NCBI GenBank assembly: GCA_021800795.1
Contig: JAJYYO010000006.1
Coordinates: 1-64,000, forward strand
Direction: 5' to 3'
Source: Pseudomonadota bacterium
GTDB lineage: Bacteria; Pseudomonadota; Gammaproteobacteria; Burkholderiales; Gallionellaceae
DNA length: 64,000 bases
Shown: positions 27,853 to 35,490 of the stretch, piece by piece
Layout: the number at the start of each line of letters is the position of its first letter
Position numbering within the stretch: position 1 is the stretch's first letter
Notes under the pieces: generated by a model
Seen by the model: only the letters and a program-made list of their open reading frames with translations
Told to the model about the DNA's origin: nothing
Databases searched by the model: none
Made by a program: the position numbers and the translations under genes

Positions 27853-29133
27853 ATGACAAAAGAATCTACCGATGCAGCATTAACCGGAACCATTGGCCAT
27901 GCGTCCAGCCATGCTCATGCGGCAATACATTTTCAAAATATGATTCTGGCTATTACCGTATCCTGTCTAACGGGCTGCAGCACCTATTGGAGACCCACTG
28001 TCGGCATGCTGGCCCCACCAAAAGAAGTCCCGCAACACGCGATAGACAATATGCCTGGATTGTCAGCAGTTGTTAATGAGACCAACACAAAAATAACCAC
28101 CCTTGCAGACAAACGAGATTCGAGCCTGACGACAAACCGGATTTTGGGTGTTTCGACATTCGGTCTGGGACTGGCAGCTGCAGGCTATGGATTATATGGT
28201 GGCCATGCCAATGCGATGAAGAATCTCGCTTTCGCATCGGGCGGCGCCTATGTCGGCTCGTCGTTATTCACACCGCTTGCTCAAACCGAGATTTACCACT
28301 CAGGAATTCAGGCGCTTTCGTGCATTAACGACAAGGCCGCACGCACCCTTTACCAGATTGATGAAGATATTGAAACTTTGAAAAAAACGCCCCCTCTTGA
28401 TTCCAGCGCTTTCAGTTGCACACTATCCGGCAATGGAATTATTGAACAGAAAAATGCGTATAACAAAGCCAAATCAGCAGAAATGCTTGCAACATCCAAA
28501 GATTACAGCCTTGCCCAAACGGCAAGAAGCGCCAGCAACAATGTACTCATGGAACTGGACAAACAGCTCATCGCGTTGACCCCCAATCCTGACGCCATTT
28601 TGAATGCGGCCAAATCAATATTGCCTTCAGGAGGAATCAGCTCTGTAGGAATCAGTTCTGGAGAAGTCAGTTTGGCAGGTATTAGTACAGACAAACAGCT
28701 GCTACTAAAAAGGAGGAAAGAAAAACGCTCCTGCAAAGAACAGGAACAAGCCAGTGCAGACACCCGTTTGAATGAGCGCACAGCGAACTATCAGACGATA
28801 GAAAAATCGCTGATTGAAGCACTGAACTATATGGATGGCCTCTCATCCGCATGCGTATTGGACGAGAAACCCGTTACACCCGTCACGCTTTCCCAGGATG
28901 AAGTAACGGTTACAAAAGACATTAAATATGTGAATGTCGTAATTAGCGGCGGCAGAGAACCCTACTTGATAACACATTCAGATATACCAGGGTTGATCGT
29001 TAATTTCATTCAGCCAAGAACTATCAATATCATTTCGACTACTGGCCTTCAGGCTGGCGATCACAAAGTAGAAATCAGGGATAATTCAACCGTCACCACA
29101 CCCAGGATACTGACAATTAAAGTACCTAAATGA
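27853..29133 (+). CDS. Unknown A+T-rich lipoprotein-like protein
   Basis: A 426-residue protein I do not recognise. A hydrophobic stretch MILAITVSCLTGCSTYW holds a lipobox (LTGC), but it lies about 30 residues from the first Met and lacks a basic n-region unless the upstream part counts. A Gly/Ala segment near residues 95-140 (LGLAAAGYGLYGGHANA) may be membrane-associated. Residues about 255-280 repeat Gly-Ile-Ser units, a charged patch (LLLKRRKEKRSCKEQEQ) follows, and the last 80 residues look like a beta-rich Ig-type domain. Codon use is more A+T-rich than the neighbours, suggesting acquisition. A GGGGG purine-rich ribosome site precedes the ATG. Confidence 0.7.
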   Translation: MTKESTDAALTGTIGHASSHAHAAIHFQNMILAITVSCLTGCSTYWRPTVGMLAPPKEVPQHAIDNMPGLSAVVNETNTKITTLADKRDSSLTTNRILGVSTFGLGLAAAGYGLYGGHANAMKNLAFASGGAYVGSSLFTPLAQTEIYHSGIQALSCINDKAARTLYQIDEDIETLKKTPPLDSSAFSCTLSGNGIIEQKNAYNKAKSAEMLATSKDYSLAQTARSASNNVLMELDKQLIALTPNPDAILNAAKSILPSGGISSVGISSGEVSLAGISTDKQLLLKRRKEKRSCKEQEQASADTRLNERTANYQTIEKSLIEALNYMDGLSSACVLDEKPVTPVTLSQDEVTVTKDIKYVNVVISGGREPYLITHSDIPGLIVNFIQPRTINIISTTGLQAGDHKVEIRDNSTVTTPRILTIKVPK

Positions 29134-29168
29134 CCATATATTGGCTAAAATGTTAGTTAAAAATCAAC

Positions 29169-29942
29169 TCAAATCCCCCGGCTCTTCCTGATCAGGTCAT
29201 GTGCCAGCTGAATCTCCTTGGCCTGTTCGGTTGCCATGGCGATCATGTCCGCCGGCATGCCCTGTCCGATCAGCTTGTCAGGGTGGTACTGGCTCATCAG
29301 ACGACGGTAGGCGCGCTTGATCTCGGCATCGGTGCTGTCCTTCGTGACACCCAGTGCCTTATAGGCATCCTCCAGCGCTCCTGCTTCACCCGCCTGCCCT
29401 CCTGAAAAATGCGATTGATTCAGCACCATGTCCATCAACTGCTTGAAGGCGGCCTGATCGTAGCCCAGGCGGGCGGCTATATCGGCGAGCAGCGCTTGTT
29501 CCGCCGGATGAAAATGCCCGTCAGCCAGCGCCATCACGATCAGATAAACCAGCAACATCTGCCTCAAGTTACGGGTATGCCCGCAAATAGCCATGAACCG
29601 CTGGCAAACGGGCGCGATGTCAAATGCGGCATCCGCGCCCTGCCTGAACCAGACAATTGCCTGGCTGCGGTGATCGGAAGTCATGCCCAGCTTCTGCATG
29701 AACTGCTCGACATGATCTATCTCATCCTGGGAGACAACCCCGTCGGCCTTGGCCAGCTTGCCCATGGCGATGAACACCGTTTCCAGGAACACACCCTGAC
29801 GCAACGCATTCTGCAAAGGGTTGATCGCACCCGCGCCATACGCTTGCATGCGATCAAAAAACGACCCGATAAAAAGGCCCGCCAGCGCCCCGAAGAATCC
29901 GAAAAAATAATAACCCGCAACAAAACCGATGAACTTGAACAA
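29169..29942 (-). CDS. djlA: DjlA-like membrane-anchored J-domain co-chaperone
   Basis: A 257-residue protein: an N-terminal Gly-rich membrane segment (GFVAGYYFFGFFGALAGLFIGS), a TerB-like helical domain (residues about 50-165, AKADGVVSQDEIDHVEQFM, ALADGHFHPAEQALL) and a C-terminal J domain with the HPD tripeptide in RRLMSQYHPDKLIGQG. DjlA stimulates DnaK ATPase and affects capsule and stress signalling in E. coli. The start codon is TTG at 29942 with GGAG five bases before it; no suitable ATG is present. Confidence 0.9.
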   Translation of the reverse strand: MFKFIGFVAGYYFFGFFGALAGLFIGSFFDRMQAYGAGAINPLQNALRQGVFLETVFIAMGKLAKADGVVSQDEIDHVEQFMQKLGMTSDHRSQAIVWFRQGADAAFDIAPVCQRFMAICGHTRNLRQMLLVYLIVMALADGHFHPAEQALLADIAARLGYDQAAFKQLMDMVLNQSHFSGGQAGEAGALEDAYKALGVTKDSTDAEIKRAYRRLMSQYHPDKLIGQGMPADMIAMATEQAKEIQLAHDLIRKSRGI

Positions 29943-30026
29943 GACGACTCCAGGGTAAAAAGTTAAACCAAAGCATCCGGGATGGGTTCACGCCTGCCCT
30001 TTCGGGCAGCAAAGCGCTTTCCCGCA

Positions 30027-30680
30027 TCAAGAGTTCAGTGTCAGCAAAAAAACGTTTTCCTGCATGCTGCTCAAACCGCGCTCGACAAAGCGCGGGTTAT
30101 CCGGCAGTGCATCGACCTGCTTTAACAGGCGCACTTCCGCATATTCGCGATAGAGCGATTCCACCTCGTCGACGGATACCGCAAACGGCGGCCCTGACAT
30201 TTCCGCCTGCGGATAATCGAAAGTGATGAGCAGAATCCGGGTTCCAGGCGGCAATATGCTCACCAGATGGCACACGTAGCGCTCGCGCAATTCAGGCGGC
30301 AGGGCGACCATCGACGCGCGGTCGTATACCGCGCTCACCCTTGCCACATCATCAACGCACAGGTCGAAAAAATCACCGCACAGTATGCGTATATCATCCG
30401 CTTCAAAGCATTCAAATTTCCCGCTGCGAACGCGATGCGCCGTGTAGCCGTTTTCCTCGAAAAATGCCTGCGCCGCAATCGGACTCAGTTCCACACCAAG
30501 CACCGAAAGGCCCTGCTTGCGCAACCACAGCATGTCAAGACTTTTACCGCACAGCGGCACGAACACCAGACTGCCGTCGTCCTGATGCGGCCAATATTGC
30601 CGCAGGTAAGGGTTAATCTCGTCCTGATGAAAGCCGGTTTGCTCCAGCTCCCAACGTTCCAGCCAAAATTCTTTTTTCAT
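30027..30680 (-). CDS. tpm: Thiopurine S-methyltransferase family protein
   Basis: A 217-residue SAM-dependent methyltransferase. The N-terminal WLERWELEQTGFHQDEINPYL, the SAM-binding VFVPLCGKSLDMLWL, GVELSPIAAQAFF and VYDRASMVALPP are characteristic of bacterial TPMT, which methylates selenium and tellurium oxyanions and thiopurines. The possible link to selenium handling with the Sec system at 50-59 kb is only suggestive. A GAGG site precedes the ATG. Confidence 0.92.
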   Translation of the reverse strand: MKKEFWLERWELEQTGFHQDEINPYLRQYWPHQDDGSLVFVPLCGKSLDMLWLRKQGLSVLGVELSPIAAQAFFEENGYTAHRVRSGKFECFEADDIRILCGDFFDLCVDDVARVSAVYDRASMVALPPELRERYVCHLVSILPPGTRILLITFDYPQAEMSGPPFAVSVDEVESLYREYAEVRLLKQVDALPDNPRFVERGLSSMQENVFLLTLNS

Positions 30681-31166
30681 TTTGATGTCCTCTAACGATC
30701 ATGGCAAGAAAGCCGCCCCTGATGATGCAATGATTTTCGCAGGAATATTGTCCAGTGGACAATAACTCGCAAACCCGCCATGATCGTTCCCTCACCCCCG
30801 TTCCCCCTCTGGTGAAACAACTAGCCAATCGACTAAGCCCGCAAGCGGGCAAGTCGCTGGTTATCCCGGAGGGCGAGGAGTACGGTTCGTCGCTTCGCGA
30901 GTTTCACGTTAATGGGCATGGCGTCAAGTATAGCGCACCCGGGTAAATCAGCGTGCCCTGCCAATCAATACCAGACGTAAATGCAAAAAAAGTTCGTTGC
31001 TGTCATAAACCCGTATCGCCCGGCTTGCTGTATCCTGCATTGGTGATATTGCTTCAACCGGAATAATTCCGCAAGGGCGCAAAGCGCCCGAATCATTTGA
31101 TCTCCTGGCGGATTACGCAGATAATTTTACATTCCAGTATCGAATGCCATCCAGCGGAGCTAGCCA
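30681..31166. other. tpm-MCE operon intergenic region
   Basis: A 486-base gap between divergent genes. It contains repeat copy R3 (30785-30907) and a small perfect hairpin GGGCGC-AAA-GCGCCC (31075-31089) without a T-run. It must hold the promoters for tpm and the MCE operon, but no consensus pair stands out. No further gene was seen. Confidence 0.5.
30785..30907 (+). repeat. Palindromic repeat copy R3
   Basis: An intergenic 123-base long-form copy, about 96 percent identical by eye to R2 (4366-4488), with the same ends CGTTCCCTCACCCCC and GCGAGTTTCAC and the stem GCCCGC-AA-GCGGGC. Confidence 0.9.
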
Positions 31167-32294
31167 GTGATAAAACGCGCTGCCCAAACGGAACCACCCC
31201 GACTGTCCATCGATGGACCGGTTGCGCGTTGCGCGGGAGCCTGGATAGTACGGGAAATCGCGCCGCTCGAAAAAAATCTGCCAGACATATCCTGGCCGGT
31301 CGCAGGCGATCTGATATTCGACTGCGCCGAGCTGTCGGCGCTCGATACGACAGGCGCCTGGTTGCTGCACCGCACTGTCCATGCACAGGAACTGCGCGGA
31401 TTGCGCGCCACACTGACGGGCTTGCGGCCTGAGTTCGCCGCCTTATTGCAACTGATTGACTCCAGCGCCTTCGCGCCTGAAGCTTGTGCACCCGCCATTC
31501 CAGATGTATTGACCCGCATCGGACTATCGTCCTGGCGCGGACTCACAGGGCTGTATGACATGCTGGCCTTTATCGGCGAGACTTCGGTCATCCTGCTGCG
31601 CTCGCTGATTCAGCCACACCGCATCCGCTGGCGTCCCATACTCCGCAACCTGCAGACCGCAGGATTTGAGGCGTTGCCGATTGTCGGACTGCTATCCTTC
31701 CTGATGGGACTGGTCATCGCGTATCAGGGCGCGGATCAGTTGCAGCGCTTCGGCGCCAATATTTTCATCGCCGATCTGGTGGGCTTATCCATGCTGCGCG
31801 AGTTATCCCCGCTGCTCACCGCCATCATCGTTGCAGGGCGCTCCGGCTCCGCCTATGCCGCGCAGATCGGCACGATGAAAGTCACCGAAGAAATCGATGC
31901 GCTGCGCACCATCGGTATATCACCTGCCGAATTGCTGGTCTTACCCAAGTTGATCGCACTGATTATCGCGCTGCCGCTGCTTACCGTTTATGCCGACATC
32001 ACCGGCGTACTCGGCGGCATGATCATGGCGCGCTCTAAACTCGATGTCAGTTTCGATGTGTTTCTCGACCGTTTGGGCGACGCGATTCAACTGTCCTCCT
32101 ATCTGACCGGCGTCAGTAAGGCGCCGGTCTTTGCCGTGATCATCGCGCTGGTCGGGTGCTATCAGGGCTTGCAGGTTACCGGCAGCGCCGACAGTGTAGG
32201 CCGGCAGACAACGGTGAGCGTGGTGCAGGCCATTTTTCTGGTCATCCTGTCCGATGCCTTGTTTTCCATTGTGTTCAACTGGTTGCAGATATGA
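31167..32294 (+). CDS. MCE-system ABC permease with N-terminal STAS domain (MlaB-MlaE fusion type)
   Basis: A 375-residue protein. Residues about 10-115 form a STAS-like domain (LIFDCAELSALDTTGAWLL), which in the Mla system is the separate MlaB. The rest is an MlaE permease (LPIVGLLSFLMGLVIAYQG, LRELSPLLTAIIVAGRSGSA, EEIDALRTIGISP). It should be the inner-membrane core of a lipid transporter moving phospholipids between the membranes. The start is GTG with GGAG nine bases upstream. It overlaps the ATPase gene by four bases (ATGA). Confidence 0.92.
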   Translation: MIKRAAQTEPPRLSIDGPVARCAGAWIVREIAPLEKNLPDISWPVAGDLIFDCAELSALDTTGAWLLHRTVHAQELRGLRATLTGLRPEFAALLQLIDSSAFAPEACAPAIPDVLTRIGLSSWRGLTGLYDMLAFIGETSVILLRSLIQPHRIRWRPILRNLQTAGFEALPIVGLLSFLMGLVIAYQGADQLQRFGANIFIADLVGLSMLRELSPLLTAIIVAGRSGSAYAAQIGTMKVTEEIDALRTIGISPAELLVLPKLIALIIALPLLTVYADITGVLGGMIMARSKLDVSFDVFLDRLGDAIQLSSYLTGVSKAPVFAVIIALVGCYQGLQVTGSADSVGRQTTVSVVQAIFLVILSDALFSIVFNWLQI

Positions 32295-33244
32295 AAAACG
32301 TAACGCACATCGCCCTTTCTCCCTTCCCTCACCCAAACCCTGATGAGGCAACTAGCCATTCGACTAAGGCATCAAAAAACGATGCCCAAGTCGCTGGTTA
32401 TCTCCCGGAGGGGAGAGCGCAGCGAGGGGGGCGAAGCCGGACAAACGAATCGCTACGCGAATTTCAAAATACTGAGCCGGTCATCGCCATCGGCAACCTG
32501 CATTCCCGTTTCGGTCAAAACGTGGTGCATGACAACATCAGCCTGAGCGTGGCGCCGGGTGAAATTTTCGCGCTGGCAGGCGGCAGCGGTTGCGGCAAGT
32601 CCACCCTGCTGCGCACCATTTTGCTGTTGCAAAAGCCGGTGTCGGGTTCGATCCGGGTGTTCGGCCGGGAAGTGCTCGGCCTGAACGACGAACAAGCCCT
32701 GCCGCTGCGCCGCCGCTTCGGCGTGATGTTCGAGCGGGGCGCACTGTTCGGTTCGCTCACCGTCGCGGAAAACGTGGGCATGGTGCTGCGCGAACACACA
32801 AGACTTGGGAAAGCCTTGATAGCGGAAGTGGCAGCACTTAAAATCGCCCTGACCGGGCTACCCCCCGATGCAGGCGCCAAGTATCCGAGCGAATTGAGCG
32901 GCGGCATGCGCAAACGGGCGGCGCTGGCGCGCGCCATCGCACTCGATCCCGAGTTGCTGTTTCTCGATGAGCCCACCGCAGGACTCGACCCCTTAAGCGC
33001 TGCCGGCATAGACGAGCTGATACTGAGCTTGCGCAATGCGCTGGGATTGACCATCATGCTGGTCACGCATGACCTTGATCTGCTGTGGCGCGTAGCCGAC
33101 CGGGTCGCGGTGCTGGGTGAAGGCCATATTCTGGGAGTCGGCAGCATGGCGGAATTATCGAAAATGGAACATCCGATCATCAGGAACTATTTCTACGGGC
33201 CTCGCGGACGCGCCGCGAGTGAACAGGCATGGAAGAAAAGGTAA
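32291..33244 (+). CDS. MlaF-like ABC ATPase with a repeat-encoded N-terminal extension
   Basis: A 317-residue ATPase. Walker A GGSGCGKST, the signature LSGGMRKRAALARAI, Walker B LLFLDEPTAGLDP and THDLDLL are intact. The ABC domain starts only near residue 60 (PVIAIGNLHSRFG); the first 60 residues come mostly from repeat R4 (32322-32467). No ATG, GTG or TTG lies in frame between the first codon and the ABC domain, and the ATG overlaps the permease stop, so translation must pass through the repeat. It powers the MCE transporter and overlaps the next gene by 16 bp. Confidence 0.92.
   Translation: MKNVTHIALSPFPHPNPDEATSHSTKASKNDAQVAGYLPEGRAQRGGRSRTNESLREFQNTEPVIAIGNLHSRFGQNVVHDNISLSVAPGEIFALAGGSGCGKSTLLRTILLLQKPVSGSIRVFGREVLGLNDEQALPLRRRFGVMFERGALFGSLTVAENVGMVLREHTRLGKALIAEVAALKIALTGLPPDAGAKYPSELSGGMRKRAALARAIALDPELLFLDEPTAGLDPLSAAGIDELILSLRNALGLTIMLVTHDLDLLWRVADRVAVLGEGHILGVGSMAELSKMEHPIIRNYFYGPRGRAASEQAWKKR
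32322..32467 (+). repeat. Palindromic repeat copy R4 encoding the MlaF N-terminus
   Basis: A long-form copy: TTCCCTCACCCAAACCCTGA, CTAGCCATTCGACTAAG, the stem GGCATC-AAAAAAC-GATGCC, CAAGTCGCTGGTTATC, CCGGAGGGGAGA, and the end CGAATCGCTACGCGAATTTCAA. The inner stem has a sequence unlike R1-R3 but still pairs perfectly. It is read as PHPNPDEATSHSTK ... QVAGY ... RTNESLREFQ. Confidence 0.88.
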
Positions 33245-34143
33245 ATTTCGCGGTAGTCGGCATCTTCGTACTGCTGCTGGGTACGGCACTGATAGGCGGC
33301 GTGCTGTGGCTGGGCAGCGGAAAATCCTACCGCATCGCATACGATGTCTACCAGGCCTACATGAGGGAGTCCGTATCCGGGCTGAATCTAAATGCGCCGG
33401 TGCGCTATCGCGGGGTGGAGGTCGGACGGGTGCAAAAAATCACGCTCGCACCGGACAACGTAGAACAGGTGCAACTGACGCTGAACATCCAACACGGCAC
33501 ACCGATCAAGGTGGATACGGTGGCGCTGCTCCAGACACATGGCCTGACCGGCCTCACTTATGTCGAACTGACCGGCGGCAGCCGGGACTCGCCGGCACTC
33601 GAAAAGCAGAGCGGAGCAGCATTCCCTGTGATCAAGACCGGGCCATCGCTGATGATGCGTCTGGACACATCGGTCAGCGCCTTGCTTGTCAATCTCAATC
33701 GCACCTCCGAAAATTTCAACGCCTTGCTCAATGGGGATAACCGCCACGCCATCGGACACACGCTGGCCGATCTTGAAATCCTGACCCATACCCTGGCATC
33801 ACGGCAGACCACAATTGATTCCAGCCTTGCCAACGCGTCTGTCACCATGGTAAACACCGCGCGTCTGTCCGGTGAACTGCCGCAACTTGCACTTCGCATC
33901 CAGCACAGTGCGGACACCTTTGATCGCATGTCCGGCGAGGTTGAGCGTGCAGGTGTCAGCACACGCGCAACGATGGACAGCGCCCGGCAATTCACCAGTG
34001 AAACGCTGCCGGAAATTCAACAACTGGTGCTGCAATTGCGCGATTTGACCGGCTCGTTGCAGCGTTTGAGCGGTGAACTGGAACAAAACCCGAGCATGTT
34101 GTTGCGCGGCAAGGCCGCAGCAACGCGCGGCCCGGGCGAATGA
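33229..34143 (+). CDS. MCE domain protein (MlaD-like)
   Basis: A 304-residue protein with one N-terminal membrane segment (NFAVVGIFVLLLGTALIGGVLWL) and an MCE domain at about residues 38-120 (GLNLNAPVRYRGVEVGRVQKI, LTGLTYVELTGG). A long helical C-terminus follows, with repeated heptad-like stretches and a final low-complexity tail. MCE proteins form hexameric rings that carry lipids across the periplasm. It overlaps the ATPase gene, and the lipoprotein gene follows. Confidence 0.92.
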   Translation: MEEKVNFAVVGIFVLLLGTALIGGVLWLGSGKSYRIAYDVYQAYMRESVSGLNLNAPVRYRGVEVGRVQKITLAPDNVEQVQLTLNIQHGTPIKVDTVALLQTHGLTGLTYVELTGGSRDSPALEKQSGAAFPVIKTGPSLMMRLDTSVSALLVNLNRTSENFNALLNGDNRHAIGHTLADLEILTHTLASRQTTIDSSLANASVTMVNTARLSGELPQLALRIQHSADTFDRMSGEVERAGVSTRATMDSARQFTSETLPEIQQLVLQLRDLTGSLQRLSGELEQNPSMLLRGKAAATRGPGE

Positions 34144-34175
34144 TAGCCAGCTGGCGTAATACGAAGGGAGTCGAG

Positions 34176-34775
34176 ATGAACAAATACCTTACCTGCTGGA
34201 TGGCAGCCTTGCTGCTCACCGGATGTACCGCCTTTTCGGCGCCAAAAGTTGAAAACACGCATCTGTACCTGCTCGATGCAACACCTGCCGATCAGGTATC
34301 GGGGCAGCGGCGTGATCTGGTTCTGGCAGTCAGCCAGCCTGACAGCTGGCCCGGCTTCGATACGCCTCAGATGGCCTACCTGCGCCAGCCGCTGGCTCTG
34401 GAATATTTCGCGACCCATCGCTGGGCGGACACCCCATCAAGAATGCTCAAACCGCTGCTGGTACGCGCACTTGAACCGCATTTTCGCGCCGTCGTGCAGG
34501 CCCCTGGCATGCTGCCCGCCGATCTTCGTCTGGATACGGAAATCGTCAAGCTGCAACAAAATTTCTCCGTCAAACCCAGCCGGATACAACTGATATTGCG
34601 TGCACAACTGACTGACGTAAAGAACAAACGGGTCATCGCAACGAAGCTGTTCGATGAAACAGAAAATACCGACAGCGACGACGCCTACGGCGGCGTGCTG
34701 GCCGCCAACCGAGCGCTGCAGCGGGCACTGCAACAGCTGGTCGAATTTTGCCTTGACGCATCGCAGCAGGAGTAA
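34176..34775 (+). CDS. ABC-type transport auxiliary lipoprotein (PqiC-like)
   Basis: A 199-residue lipoprotein with a type II signal (MNKYLTCWMAALLLTGC) and family features such as LYLLDATPADQ and MAYLRQPLALEYFATHRWADTPSRML. PqiC/LetC-like proteins work with MCE transporters on the outer-membrane side. The ATG at 34176 is chosen because GGGAG precedes it and it gives a clean signal; an upstream ATG at 34140 overlaps the MCE gene and is an alternative. Confidence 0.85.
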   Translation: MNKYLTCWMAALLLTGCTAFSAPKVENTHLYLLDATPADQVSGQRRDLVLAVSQPDSWPGFDTPQMAYLRQPLALEYFATHRWADTPSRMLKPLLVRALEPHFRAVVQAPGMLPADLRLDTEIVKLQQNFSVKPSRIQLILRAQLTDVKNKRVIATKLFDETENTDSDDAYGGVLAANRALQRALQQLVEFCLDASQQE

Positions 34776-34827
34776 GATGGAGGCACTTGAATTTTTCGAT
34801 AGGTAACTTTTTCAAAGGAGAACCATC

Positions 34828-35490
34828 ATGCAAAACGACACACTGGAAGCCGACGTAAAGAGCGCCATCGAGCAGGGTCACGATGTACAGGAACTGGTCA
34901 AACAGCTGACCCTGCGTCGCATCAGCGCGCGTTCGCTGGACATCGAATCGTTGCGGCAAATCGCAAGCAGCGTACTGCGCGGCGCGCGTGCGGGTGTACA
35001 AAAAGAGTTGAGCCTGTCGGCAGCACAGACTCACACTGCGCGGACGCAACTGGGGCAAGCTGTCGCGGGTCTCGATATGGCACTGGCTCAGGTAGCTTCT
35101 GCCGTAAGACTCGCCATCGAAGAAGCAAGCAGCCGCGCGCAAAAATTTTCCGGCGAAGATCTGGCTCGCGCACGCGGCGATCTGGAAAGCCTGGAAACCC
35201 TGCTGGTGGAAACCCTGCAAACTTCCGCATCAAGCGCCAGGGATGCAGCGAGCGATATTCTGCACGACCTTGCAGCGCATAGCCGTACCCAGGGTTCCGC
35301 AGCCGGCGCTCAGCTGAAAGAAACGCTGGCCGTCATCACACACCAGTTGGGCGCAGCTGGACGCACTCAGGCTGTTGCCGGATTGCATCTGGCACAGGCC
35401 ACCTCCGACCTGTTGCGTCAGATCACCGCAGGCGTGCTCACCGGTGTCGCCGAGCACGTCAAACCCGAAACACACAGCAAGGAAAACTGA
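34828..35490 (+). CDS. Helical Ala-rich protein of the MCE operon, uncertain DUF6781-like
   Basis: A 220-residue soluble protein rich in Ala, Leu, Gln and Ser, predicted to be almost wholly helical, with phasin-like character. It starts DTLEADVKSAIEQGHDVQEL and contains near-repeats of about 40 residues (QLGQAVAGLDMALAQVASAV; QLGAAGRTQAVAGLHLAQAT). I associate it weakly with an uncharacterised family (DUF6781). A GGAG site precedes the ATG, and its stop overlaps the next start (TGATG), tying it to the ABC1 kinase gene. Confidence 0.7.
   Translation: MQNDTLEADVKSAIEQGHDVQELVKQLTLRRISARSLDIESLRQIASSVLRGARAGVQKELSLSAAQTHTARTQLGQAVAGLDMALAQVASAVRLAIEEASSRAQKFSGEDLARARGDLESLETLLVETLQTSASSARDAASDILHDLAAHSRTQGSAAGAQLKETLAVITHQLGAAGRTQAVAGLHLAQATSDLLRQITAGVLTGVAEHVKPETHSKEN

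Noticed and set aside
29994-30009. Short hairpin CTGCCC-TTTC-GGGCAG between tpm and djlA
   Set aside because: It lacks a T-run on either strand.
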